From Tolypeutes matacus (taxonomy: Eukaryota; Chordata; Mammalia; Cingulata; Chlamyphoridae), in the NCBI GenBank assembly GCA_026826555.1, contig JAKSZT010054568.1, forward strand, positions 9,019,318-9,083,317: a DNA stretch of 64,000 nucleotides, given 5' to 3'. Positions 22,058 through 33,320 of this stretch are shown here, one piece after another. Every line of letters starts with the position of its first letter. Position 1 is the stretch's first letter. Under the pieces are notes generated by a model. It did no database searches. It saw nothing but the letters and a program-made list of their open reading frames with translations, and had not been told where the DNA came from. Both the position numbers and the translations under genes were made by a program.

Positions 22058-22839
22058 ATAAGAAAATTGCTCGAATTTGCTTTTTGTTTAATATCATTTC
22101 CATTAGTCCAAAATAAATATAAAATAAAAACAAGTAATTAGTCATTAGCAAAAAAAATATGAAGTGAGAAATGCACATTAAAATGATGTATAACATAATC
22201 ACATTTACTTAAGAATGCATTCCAATATCAAATGGCAAATTTCAACAATGCAAAACCACAATTACTTTTGCACCAACCTAATAGAATATTTGTTACAGAT
22301 TATAGATACTATCATCAGACTATTAGATCCATAGTGTACATTTGCCACACTTTTTTCATACTCGCCATCATCAACACAGTACATCTTTGGCAGAAATGCA
22401 AGGATATTAAATTATCACTGTTAACCACAGTCCATAGGTCACTCCAGTTGTATTTTCCCCATGCTTCTCCACATTCCCACCACCCTGCAATAGTGATGTA
22501 CATCTGCTCTAGCTCACAAAGGACACTCTTGCAGCTATACCACCAACCACAATTCTCATCTACCTTGGATTCACTGTGTTAGTTCCTAGATTATTCTCTA
22601 GGTTTCTGTCAATTGGCATTTACATCCCTAGACCACCCTTCTCAGCCACATCCCCATTTATAAGCCAGCTGTTACTCACTATAATGCACTATCGTCAACT
22701 CTATACATTTCCACACTTTTACAGTAAGGTTAATTAAAACTTCTACCTACATTAAATTTCAGTAGTCCATCTCAGTCCTCCTCTTATCTCCGTTAAGAAT
22801 CCACCACCTACCATCAGCTCTTGAAGATATTTTCCTATA

Positions 22840-23500
22840 TTTTCTTCTAGAAGCTTTATTGTTCTTGCTTTTATATTTAGGTTTTTGATCCATTTTGAGT
22901 TAATTTTTGTATAAAGTGTAAGATAGGGGTACTTTTTCCTTCTTTTGGCTATGGATATCCTGTTCTCCCAGCACCATTTGTTGAATGGACTGCTCTGCCT
23001 GAGCTGGGTGGGTTTGACAGGCTAGTCAAAAATCACTTGACCATAGACATGAGGCTCTGTTTCTGAACCATCAATTCAGTTCCAATGCTCTACGTGTCTG
23101 TCTTTATGCCAGTACCATGATGTTTTTACCACTGTAGCTAGGTAATATGATTTAAAGTCTGGAAGTGAGACTCCTCCAAAATTTGCTTTTCCTTTTCAAG
23201 ATGTCTCTAGCTATTCAAGAACTCTTACCCTTCCAAATAAATTTAATAATCATGTTTTCCATTTATTTAAAAAAGTGCTGGTGGAATTTTTATTGGGATT
23301 GCATAGAATTTGTATATCAATTTGGTTAGAATTGACATCTTGATAGTCTTCCAATCCATGAGCATGGAAATGTTCTTAAAATTATTTCGGTCTTTTTTAA
23401 ATTTCTTTTAACAATGAGTTGTAGTTTTCTGAATACAAGTGCTTTACACTGTTGGTTAAGTTCATTCCAAAATATTTGGGTTTTATCTGTCATATTTTAT
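22840..23500 (-). pseudogene. L1 ORF2 C-terminal remnant
   Basis: Read on the minus strand, landmarks of the ORF2 C-terminal region occur in order: a KYFGMNLTNSVKHLYSENY-like part (about 23495-23440), the 'FNAIPIKIP'-like part (about 23310-23285), the region around 23130-23030 that encodes a tryptophan-rich stretch, and the 'LLEENIG'-like end near 22850. Stops and frameshifts are present. It joins ORF1 directly at about 23500-23550, so the middle of the element is lost. Confidence 0.8.
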
Positions 23501-23550
23501 TTTTACCACTCTTATGTCACTTTTAGTTACTTTTACTGATATAATCTTTT

Positions 23551-24472
23551 CTAGACTCTCTCCCAAGCCTCTCTCTCCTCTCTTTTCTTTTCAGATTGTA
23601 AAACACCCTTTAGTATTTCCTGCAGAGCTGGTTTCTTAGTTACAAACTCTCTCAGTTTCTGCTTATGTGTGAATATTCTAAAATCACCCTCATTTTTCAT
23701 AGACATTCTTGCCAGATATAAGATTTTTCGCTGGCATTTCTCTTGCAGTATCTTGAATATATCATACCACTGCCTTCTTGCCTCCATGGTTTCTAATGAG
23801 AAATTGGCATGTAATCTTATTGGGTATCCCTTACATGTTATCCATTGCTTTTCTCTTGTTGCTCTCAGAATTCTCTCTTTGCCATTGGTATTTGACATTC
23901 TGATTAGTATGTGTCTTGGAGTTGGTCTATTCAGATTTATTCAGATGGAAGTACATTATGCTCCTTGGACATGGATATCTATGTCCTTTAATAGGGTTGG
24001 GAAATTTTCTACCATTATATCTTCAAATAATCCTTCTGCCTCTTTTCCCTTTTCTTCTCTTTCTGGGACACCCATGACACGTATGTTTGAACATCCCTTG
24101 CTATTGTTTATTTCCCTGAGAAGTTCTACAATTTTTTTATTCTTTTCTTCATCTGTTCTTTTGTATGTTTGCTTTCAGAGGCCATTCTTCAAGTTCACCA
24201 AAACTTTCTTCTGCCTTCTAAAATATGCTATGATATGATTCCAGTGTATTTTTTATTTTATTTATTGCACCTTTCATTCCCATAAGATCTGCTATTTTTC
24301 TATGTGTGCTTTCAAATTCTTCTTTGTGCTCATCCAATGTCTTCTTAATATCCTTCATCTCTTTAGCCATCTCATTGAATTTATTAAGGAGATTTGTTTG
24401 AACATCTATCATTAGTTGTCTCAACTCCTTTATGTCATCTAGAACTTTATCTTGTTCCTTTATTGGGGCCAT
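23551..24472 (-). pseudogene. L1 ORF1p remnant
   Basis: ORF1p is the trimeric RNA-binding chaperone of L1. The N-terminal part, open at 24218-24472, is a heptad-rich coiled coil starting MAPIKEQDKVLDD. After frame breaks, a middle part (about 24110-23950) contains an 'IRVMGVPE' motif, the start of the RNA-recognition domain. The C-terminal part, open at 23551-23898, includes ERILRATREKQWITCKGYPI and LSQ-like end residues. Two or more frameshifts and stops separate the pieces. The 189-codon plus-strand frame at 23669-24238 is only its antisense shadow. Confidence 0.85.
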
Positions 24473-24496
24473 ATCTTCCTGTTTCTTGGTGTGGAT

Positions 24497-24518
24497 TATA
24501 ATTTTTTTTTTTTTTTTT
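24497..24518. repeat. Poly(T) run
   Basis: A T homopolymer of about 22 bases within the antisense L1 5' region. Confidence 0.9.
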
Positions 24519-24814
24519 TTGGTGTCTTGGCATTTGGCTGGCTAGATGTATTTATTCTGGATGCAGTTTCTCTCTTTAGTTTAGGGCTTTCTTGCTTTTT
24601 GTCCCTTGTGGGTTGTGTAGTAGGAGCCAAGTATGTAGTTGATGCTGCAAGCTGTGGAGGCTCAAGCTACCCTCATTGCCCAGGGACCAATGAAGTGTCT
24701 CCCAAGTTTCTTCTTTGCTAGGGGTACAGACAGAGCCACAGCTGTGTGTAATAATCCAAGTCATGCAGGCCTAGACTGTAGTTGCTCAGAAAGACTGATG
24801 AAACTTCACACCCC

Positions 24815-27455
24815 TTTCTCCCCTACCAAATCCAATGCACATTTAAAGAATTATCACCATGATCATTTGGGATTTATCCCTTGTATGCAAGATTGGTTCA
24901 ACAAAAGAAAATCAGTGAATGTCATATAGCACATTAAAAGAATGAAGGGAAAAAATAAAACAAAATACATAATTATCTCAATTGATATAGAAAAGGCATT
25001 TGACAAAATCCAGCACCCTTTCTTGATAAAAACACTTAGAACACTAAGAATAGAAGGAGACTTCCTCAATGTGATAAAGGGCATATAAGGAAAGCCCACA
25101 GCTAATACCCTACTTAATGGTGAAAGACAGAGCTTTCCCTCTGAGATCAAGAATAGGACTAGTATGCCCACTGTCACCACTGTTATTCAGCATTTCTTGC
25201 CAGAGCAGTTAGGCAAGAAAAAGAAATAAAAGGCATCCAAGTTGGAAAGGAAGAAGCAAAACATTCTCTATTGGCAGATGATATGATCCTATATACAGAA
25301 AATCTTGAAAAAGATCTACAACAAAGCTCTTAGAGCTAATAACTGAATTCATCAAAATGGTGGGGTACAAGATCACACCCCAAAACCAGTAGTGTTTCTA
25401 TACACAACTGATGAACAATTGGAAGAAGAATTCAAGAAAAAAATTTTATTCACAGAGTAGCTACTAAAAGAATCAAATATTTAGGAATAAATCTAACCAA
25501 GGGCATAAAGGACTTGTACACAGAAAACTATAACATATTACTAAAAGATATTAAAAGATAACTAAATAAGTGGAAGGACTTTCTGTTTCATGGATTAGAG
25601 GACAAAATATCCCTAAGATATCTATACTACCCAAAGTAATTTATAGATTCAATGCAATCCTATTCAAAATTCCAACAAAGTCTTTACAGAAATGAAAAAG
25701 TCAATTATCAAATTTACATGAAAGGGTAAGGGGCCTCAAATAGCTAAAGTCATTTTGAAAAAGAAGAATGAAGTTGGAGGACTCACACTTCCCAATCTTA
25801 AGACTTACTAAAAAGTCACAGTAATCAAAACAGCATGGTATTGTCACAAGGGCAGACATATAGACAAATGGAATTGAACTGAGAGCTCAGAAATCAGTCC
25901 TCACATTTATGGCCAACTGATTTTTGACAAGACGGCAAAGACCATTCAATTGGGAAATAATAGTCTCTTCAACAAATGGTGCTATAAAATCTGGATCACC
26001 ATTTACAAAACAAGAAGGAGGGCCCCTACCTCACACCAGAAATAAAACTCATAAGGGATCAAAGACCTTAATATAAGAGCTAGAAATATCAAACTCCTAG
26101 AAAAAAGTGAAGGGAAGCATCTTCAGAATCTTGTTAGGCAATGCTTTCTTAGACTTACAACCAAAGCATAAGCAACACAAGAAAAAATAGATAAATGAGA
26201 CCTCATCAAACGAAAAAAAATAAAGTTTTGCTCCTCAAAGTACTTAATCATGAAAGCCAAAAGACAAACTATATAATGGGAGAAAATATTTGGAAACCAC
26301 ATATCCAATAAAGGTTTATATCCAGTCTATATAAAGAAATCTTTCAACTTAACAGCAAAAAGGCAAACAGCCGAAATAAAAAATAGGCAAAAGACTTGAA
26401 CAGACATCTCTCAAAAGAAGATATACAATTGGCCAGCAAGCACATGAGAAGATTCTCAACATCATTAGTCATCAGGGAAATGAAAATCAAAACCACAATG
26501 AGATACCATTTCACACCCATTAGAATGGCTGCTGTTTTAAAAATGGAAAATAACCATTGTTGAAGAGGACACAGAGAAATAGGAATACTCATTCATTGCT
26601 GGTGGCAATAGAAAATGGTGCACAATTGTGGAAGGCAGTCTGGCAATTCCTCAGAAAGCTAAGTATAGAGCTACAATTTGACCCAGCAATCCCACCACTA
26701 GGTTTATACCCAAAGCACTTGAAAGCAGGGACTCAGACAGATATTTGCACACCAATGTTCATGGAGGCAGCATTCACAATTGCCAAAAGAGGGATGCAAC
26801 CCAAATGTGCATCAACTGATGAACGGATATATAATATGTCGTAAATACACATAATGGATTATTATCCAGTCATTAAATGGAGTGAAGTCCTGATACATGC
26901 ACCAAAATGGATGAACCTTGAATACATTATGTTGAGGTAAATAAGCCAGACACAAAAGGACAAATATTGTATATTCTTTGTGATTTGAAACAATTAGAAT
27001 AAGCAAACTCATAGATACCAAATCTTGAATATAGTTTACCCTGGGACTGGGTGGAGATAGATAATGAAAAGTTAAAGCTTAAAATATACAGGGTTCCTAT
27101 TTGGAATAACGGTAGCATTTTGGTAATGGACGATGGTGATGATAACACAATATTGTGAACATAATTAACAGCATATATCTGAATATGATTTAAAGGGGAT
27201 AGATTAAATTGTATATACGTTAACAGAATTAATTAAAAAAAAATCCATGGAACTATACTATGCAAACAGTGAAACCTAAGTTAAACCATGTACTTTAATT
27301 AATAGTACAATTATAAAATTGTGCTGTCATCAATTTTAACATATGTTCCACAACAATGCAAGATGTTGGTGGTAGGAAGACATATGGGAATCCTGTATTT
27401 TTTGCATGATTGTTCTGTAAACCCACAACTTCTCTAATAAAAAAAAGAAAAATTA
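24815..27455 (+). mobile_element. 5'-truncated L1, sense, with 3' end
   Basis: It starts within the ORF2 reverse transcriptase and ends with a young-type L1 3' UTR and an A-rich tail ('ctaataaaaaaaagaaaaat', about 27435). RT landmarks can be read: a GFIP block near 24870, an 'AFDKIQHPF' block near 24990-25020, and a LADDMILY form of the catalytic Asp pair near 25275. The C-terminal part runs to about 26960. Many stops and frameshifts are present. It lies head to head with the antisense L1 on its left. Both carry their own 3' UTR, so they are two insertions. Confidence 0.88.
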
Positions 27456-28179
27456 AAAAAGAAATAGAAATTCTGAATATACTTATAACAAGTAAAAAGA
27501 ATGAATTAGTGATCAAAACCCCTCTCACAGAAAAAAAGCCCAGAATCAGATGACTTCATTTGTGAATTTTGTGAAATTTTAAAGCAGAATTAACACCATT
27601 CCTTCACTAACTCTTCCAAAAAACTAGAAAAGGAAGTACAATTTCCCAACTATTCTATAAGATCAGTATTCTCCTGACACCAAAACCAGATGAAGACAGC
27701 ACAGGAAAATAAAAGTACAGACCTATACCTATTATGATTATAGATGAAAAAAAAAATTGGTCAACCCAACCCAGCAATGTATGCAAAGGATTATACACCA
27801 TGACCAAGTAGTATTTATACAGGAATGTAAGTTTGATTTAGCATAAGAAAATCAATTATTACAATACACTGTTCTAATAGAATAAAAGACAAAAGCCATA
27901 TGATCATTTCTGTAGGTACAGAAAAAGTATTTGACAAAATTCAACAGTCTTTCAGGATAAAAACATTTAATGAATTAATAATAGAGGAGAACTTCCTAAA
28001 CCTAATTAAGCAAATCTTCAAAAGACCCACAGCTAACATCATACTTAATGGTGAACAACTGAATCCTTCCCCTCTACGATAAGGAACAAGATAATGACTG
28101 CCCTCCCCACTTCTAACCAGTATTGTACTAGAAGTTCTAACCAAGACAATTAGGCAAGAAAAAGAAACAAAAGACATCC

Positions 28180-28628
28180 CGTTCCAACCCACCTCCTGAA
28201 GTGCGTGAGCTGGTGCGGCCGCAAAACCAAAGAATGCACCTGGCACTTAAGCATAAGCTTTATTGGAACTTACAAACAGGAGAGAATCTTTGATGGTGGC
28301 CAGTCAGAGAATGAATATAATGCTCCACAAAGAGAAGGGAAAATGAGGGGTGATATAAGGGGTTTCAGAGCAAGGATATTCCATAGGGTATGAGAGCAGG
28401 CTTTCTGCCAGGGTCACGTGAAGCATAAGTGTGGGGTCTGGTGATGTTTTCACTACACTCATAGGACGTTTACCAAGGTCATTTACTTCTTTGGGAAGAT
28501 TATAGTTTATGATACCATCTATACATTATCTCCCCTTCAGGGAGGGTTGTTAACCTTTAACTTATGTCTAGGTCATGCAGGAGGCTACATGCTAAGGACT
28601 TGGGAGGGGGGGACCATGGGTCCCCACA
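28180..28628 (-). repeat. ERV1 3' LTR (left copy)
   Basis: 449 bp, from 'cgttccaaccc' (the expected TG now CG) to 'gggtccccaca'. On the minus strand: TTATATC near 28352-28358 and AATAAA at 28259-28264, placing R and U5 at the left. Its partner is 33321-33786. No good polypurine tract is seen just before it, so that site has decayed. Confidence 0.85.
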
Positions 28629-28639
28629 ATCCATGCAGC

Positions 28640-30830
28640 AGCCTACGTTGACCGTAGAACAAGCTTTGTATCCACATTCCACAGCAACAGTGTAAAAGGC
28701 AACAGCTAAAGCTGTTATGTGGTTTTCAGTGACAACTGCAGTTCCAACTGGCAGAAAAACAGCCAAAAGGTAGAACCACCAGGGGGTGAGCTTTATTCTT
28801 TATCTAGCCTTAATAGTAAAATTACAGAACTTATGGGGTAAACACACCACATCACAGATTCCCTCTTGCTGTTCCATGCAGACAAGGGCAATGAGGTCTA
28901 GGGTGACAAACTCAGCCCTTAGCCATCCTAAACCATTATATACAGAATATTCTAATAAAGGTCTGGGTTTATTCACCTGTTTCCTTACAAGGGAAAAAAA
29001 TATGATTTTAAGTCTCATTGAAAGGCGGCAGCTGAATCTCAGTCTTAAATGAGGTCTTGTTCCAAACTTGTCTGTGGATCATATTCTGCTATGCCAGCAA
29101 GGTGTTCCACTGTCCAATTTGCAGGAGTTATGGTCCAAGGAAGGCCAGTAGCACCCGAGGATGGTAAGTCTGTGCAAACTCAGCATTGGTTTGATTGTGA
29201 ACATGGGTTACTGCCGAAGCCCACTGTAGGATGGCATTGGCTAGGGCACTACAGGTGAAAAGAAAGCTGTTTATGGAGAACAACTGGGGCAGATTGTGCT
29301 GGTCTAACAGTTTACAAACAACATTTCCATTAGTAGGTAACAAAGTACCAGGTAGGGGAATCCTATGAGGAGGCTTTCAATACCATACATTTTTCCCTTC
29401 TAAATTCACTGAGTTTGCTTTGGTGAGCTCAAAAACCAGTTTAGGCACAAGGAGTGTCCACATAGACACACATAGGGCCCCAAGTATTTGCTGTCCTGAT
29501 TGGTTGCCTTTCTACCTTCTCCTGTCAGCTTTCAGGGACTAACGGAGATGCCTTTCTGTTTGGAGTTATCCAGGACTTCTTTTGAGTCTGGGACTCTCAA
29601 ATTGGACCTTGTGACCAGGGTCTTTGGCAGGCTTTATTCTGACCAGCCACCTTCCCTGTTTCCTATACTAAACTGCCTCAACTCCCCCCTGAGAAAGTTT
29701 ACACCTTTATTCTTAAGGGAGAGCTGAAAAGCAATGGTCATTCTTCTGTAGCTGCTTCCTGCTTGTTAGGGGCAGTAGTTCCCTGCCTGATGGGTGTGAA
29801 ACTCTCTGGCTATTCTATTGAGGTTGAGGAAAGGGGGCTCTGGAACCATGGTTGGAACTGGATGAAATTCCTGCATGACTAATACCTTGTTCTGTAAGTT
29901 GTTAATTCTGGAAGAAATAAACTTAGTTAGAATTTTGAAGATACAGTTAACTCTAGGGAGAGATTGTGGCAGACCTGTTGGGTTTGGTATAAACTGCCAG
30001 CCCCAGTTCCCACAGTGGTGGTTATGCCTAGGACAGATAGGAGAGTTGTGAGGAGAGGCACTGCCCTAGACAAAAACTCACAAACACAATATAGGCAACA
30101 ACAAGACAAGCATATGGCAATCTAAATAAAGACAATACTTAAGAATGCCATTTTTTATTTTATAGGCACATTCATTAATTACTTAGAAAATGAATTAAGT
30201 TAACCAAGACTTTTAACATGTTCAATATCCCTCTGCATATGATCAAGAATAGATGAGATATTATCATATTCATCAGGTATATAGGTACAGCACTTAATAC
30301 TAATCAGGGCATTAATCAATGCACAAGTTCCTCTTTGCACTGTAGTTAATAGATCTAAGCTCCAGGTTTGCAATATCATACATGTTCTCTCTCCATGGGA
30401 GCAGGCTATAATGCCAATTGTGTTTGTTTTTGTTCTCCTCAGATTACTCTAGTAATTATTTCTACATTTGGTATATCCATCACACAGCCAGCATGCTGCA
30501 GCACCCCTTGGCCCTTGGAGGGAAGCTCCAGTGTTTCACCAGTCTGGTGCATAGCACCCTTTGGCACTATGAAGCAGAGCCAGTTTGGAGGCAATGTCCA
30601 TTGTAAAACTGGCCATATCAAGTCATTGCCAGCAGCTGCAGGGAGTAGGAAACAGCACCATAGTTTCCATTCACTTCAGGGGCATGTCCAGATGTGGCAG
30701 ATATTTTTATTATTTTATGTGTTGTAGTGACCAACCTAGCCAATAACTCAAATGGAGAGGCACCATTCAGGGTACTGGGGGCCTGGTTTGAATGCATAAG
30801 AGTTTGACAGTACTGAAGTCTGTACACTTT
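28640..30830 (-). pseudogene. ERV1 env-like remnant
   Basis: Several minus frames fit a decayed envelope gene. The clearest is 29927-30109: a basic/Cys-rich stretch, then a hydrophobic Gly/Thr/Ala-rich segment (VLGITTTVGTGAGSL) like a retroviral fusion peptide, followed by a heptad-like region that continues in another frame (about 29930-29860, with INNLQNKV). Further on, 29128-29343 and the codons after it show N-glycosylation-type motifs (NQT, NWT), and 28557-28766 starts with a hydrophobic segment that could be the membrane anchor. Frameshifts and stops break the gene many times. The retroviral class of this env is not resolved. Confidence 0.6.
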
Positions 30831-32110
30831 CTAAATACTTCCAATGCAATTTATAACATATTAAATGAACTTAACTATTTTTAATACTTTACTTTTTACT
30901 TCTACAGCTTTACCATGATTATGTTAATTAACAGGTATTTTACTTTAGCATTTAGCAGTATAGGAAAAACTACTTTCTCCATTATTTTATGAAAGCCTAA
31001 GATTCCCAAAGGAATCAAGATTATCTTTCCTCTACCACCACTTTAATATGCAGATTGAGGTGGCCTCTGACAGGTTTCCCTGTTATGAAGTTACTTTTTG
31101 TTATCAACATCAATTCAGGTTTCTATTTAATAATGGCTTCCTGGAATTCATCATTTAAATATTTCAGTTTAGAGAATGCTTTTGCAAACTTCCTCTAACC
31201 AACCATAAGCACATAGACTATAGTTACGTCATCTCAAGACAAATTTCAACTTTACAAAACACATTACCTTTCTTAATGCTACCTTCTACAACTTTCTATA
31301 TTCATTCAAGCCTTGTCCTACATACTTCTACCCTGATTTTATGAAAACCAGCCATCTTATCTTAGGACAAAACCCATTTCCTTAAACAAACTTACCAATA
31401 GTCAGCATTGACTATAAATTCATTTCCACAAATCTTTTACTTCTTTCTATATCCATTTATGTCTCATATCCCTCATTCTGTTCTGTGAAGAAAAAAACCT
31501 ATTCATTTCAATTTAGGCAAAAACATTTTTTAAAAGAGGTTTTAATAATTTAATTAGCCAAAAACTTACAATTTTCATCATTTTAAAGATTTAACAGACT
31601 TAATACCACCTTAATTTATTAGTATCCATATAAACCTAGGGAGATTGCACCCAAGCTAAACAAAATTGGAACAATTATAGTTTATGAAAGATGTTCTTTT
31701 TACTTCCTTCCTCCACAGAAGACTAAAACCACTTTCCTTTAATAAAATTATAAAATTGTGAATAACCTTAAAAGTATACTGACTGCCAGATGGAATATAT
31801 TATAATTGTTTTATTTGTTTTAATCATAATTTAGAAAAGATCTTTCAGAGCTTTCAAGGATTTTTTCTTTACTTATTGAAATTAAATAATTGGATTATTA
31901 ATTACCCTCATTTTAAATGTGTTAAAAGGTTTAAATTGGGGGATTACAGTACAAACTATGATTCAGACAGAAATAGAGAGTTAGACACAAAAAACACAAC
32001 TCAGTGATGTTATAATTTTCATTCCCTTACAAAATAAGTTTAACCATAAAACAATATTATATTCAAAAGATCTCTTTGAAAGCTATTTCTGATTATTAGA
32101 CTCTGCACTG
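30830..32110 (-). other. AT-rich decayed interior of ERV1
   Basis: About 1.3 kb with dense stops in all frames. It lies between the gag start and the env-like part, where the rest of gag and pol should be. I could not recognise protease, reverse transcriptase or integrase motifs. Confidence 0.5.
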
Positions 32111-32113
32111 TGA

Positions 32114-32236
32114 CTACACAATTTTGCACAAGAATTTCATTATTTTTGTTATTGGCTCATAACCAAATTGTTCCCAATGCTTTAAAATTCCATCTACATC
32201 ATTTTCCTTTACTTCAGAGCTTTGCTTATTTCCCAT
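32114..32236 (-). pseudogene. ERV1 gag matrix N-terminal remnant
   Basis: An ATG at 32234-32236 opens 40 codons ending at a stop at 32114-32116. The start MGNKQSS fits the Gly-2 myristoylation signal of retroviral Gag. The following GILKHWEQFG and KFLCKIV pattern resembles the matrix start of class I (gamma-like) ERVs. Gag matrix targets the assembling particle to the membrane. Here the frame is cut short by a stop. It lies about 1.1 kb inside the right LTR, so the leader is long. Confidence 0.65.
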
Positions 32237-32908
32237 TTCAACTTTTATAGGCCTCAGATGAACACCACTAGTTCCAGTATATACTCACCAAGGTCATTAA
32301 AGTCTCAGGGAAAACTGGTTTATCTCATGATCCGCTCCTTCTAGGATTCCTGATGCTCAGGGTGGGAGGTCCTCCCTCCCCAGTCTTTAGAGATAACAGG
32401 ACTTGGCAGCTGCTGGACTGGAAGAGTGGATGTCCAACCCTCGGGCCAAGGACTCTACAGAGCAGCAATCTCCTCAAAGTTCATGGGGTCCCTCTGGGCT
32501 CTTGCCTGGAGAAGGTAAACTGGTGTCCACACCTGTATGGCCATGAGTGAAACCAGTGGGAGGACCAGAGGCAGAGGTGTCTTGAATTTGCCTTCCCTTA
32601 AGACATGGGGAGAAGTTGCCATGGATAAAAACGGGAGAATAGAGTAGTTACCATTACAAAGGTGAGGCCAGTCCTGAATGAAGTATAAGCAGAGGTTGAG
32701 TTCAGTTCAGCATCACCATTACTATAGCAAGCAAACACAAGGGTGAGGCTAGACCTGAAGTAACCATAAACAAAGGTAATTAGTCTAAGATTATCAAGGC
32801 TCAAGCCACCCAGTTATATCAATTTCAGGTATTATCCTTTTGCTGTTTTATAACATAAAGTCATCTATATAATGATCTTAACTCTTAGTTACAGTTTCTA
32901 GTAAGTTT

Positions 32909-33319
32909 TTACTTCAAAACAAATTGGGCACTTTCCTCTCTGCCTTTGCTGGGTGCATATCCCTTTCTAACTTTAACTTTCTTCCTAAGCAGTGCACAGA
33001 GGCCTTTGCTGCTTGTTCTGCCTCGGTAGCTGCCCTCAGTGCTCCTAACAGGCCAGGCAATAGCTGCCGCTATCCAGGGGTCTCCCTTTTCCTTATTTAT
33101 ATGCAGCTGCTCTGCTACTTGCTGTAATATGGCTGGCATACATGCCTGACTTTTTAGAGCATCCCCATATTCTCTCGGGTGTCCCCGCTTATCCAAGAGG
33201 GCAGCCACCCCTCCCCACATGGATGTTATAGGCCAACTCGGGATTTCCCCCACAGATTCTCCTTTCCCTGCACTCATGCCTGCTATTGTCAGTGGTCCTT
33301 TGGTCTCCTGGCTCACCAA
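32909..33319 (-). CDS. Leader open reading frame of ERV1, unknown function
   Basis: This 136-codon open frame begins at the primer-site-like sequence next to the right LTR and ends about 670 bases before the gag ATG. The first codon in the frame is TTG; the first internal ATG falls after about 14 residues. The protein would be basic at its end (an RKKVKVRKGYAPSKGR run), with a GDPWIAAAIAW segment in the middle. I do not recognise a domain. Some class I ERVs have open leader frames before gag, so this may be a pre-gag frame. In an otherwise broken provirus it is more likely a surviving stretch than a working gene. Confidence 0.4.
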   Translation of the reverse strand: MVSQETKGPLTIAGMSAGKGESVGEIPSWPITSMWGGVAALLDKRGHPREYGDALKSQACMPAILQQVAEQLHINKEKGDPWIAAAIAWPVRSTEGSYRGRTSSKGLCALLRKKVKVRKGYAPSKGREESAQFVLK

Positions 33320-33320
33320 T

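Larger units (their letters stand above)
21036..22281 (-). mobile_element. Mariner (Tc1/mariner) DNA transposon
   Basis: The 1,246-bp element has terminal inverted repeats of about 30 bp: 'ttaggatggtgcaaaagg' on the left, and the reverse of 'tacttttgcaccaacctaa' on the right. TA dinucleotides flank both sides (21034-21035 and 22282-22283), the mariner target duplication. The ends and protein resemble the Hsmar1/cecropia group, as far as I can judge without a search. It sits in an L1 3' UTR, so it is younger than that L1. A 10-base N gap lies inside it. Confidence 0.93.
20435..24800 (-). mobile_element. Antisense L1 with internal deletion, split by mariner
   Basis: On the minus strand the order is: 5' region (about 24480-24800); an ORF1 remnant (about 23550-24472) with a coiled-coil N-terminal part and the C-terminal RNA-binding part; then directly the ORF2 C-terminal part (about 22840-23500); then the 3' UTR (about 20435-22840). 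The endonuclease and reverse transcriptase regions are missing between ORF1 and ORF2. The mariner element at 21036-22281 interrupts the 3' UTR, and 20435-20935 holds extra tandem copies of a 3' UTR unit. Confidence 0.8.

Noticed and set aside
23669..24238. Longest plus-strand open frame (189 codons)
   Set aside because: It is the antisense shadow of the L1 ORF1 remnant on the minus strand.
20435..27455. Antisense and sense L1 as one twin-primed insertion
   Set aside because: Both halves carry their own 3' UTR, so they are two elements placed head to head.
28640..30830. Foamy-virus-like origin of the env remnant
   Set aside because: The long transmembrane-like region suggested it, but the gag start has a myristoylation motif, which foamy viruses lack, and no specific foamy motif was seen.
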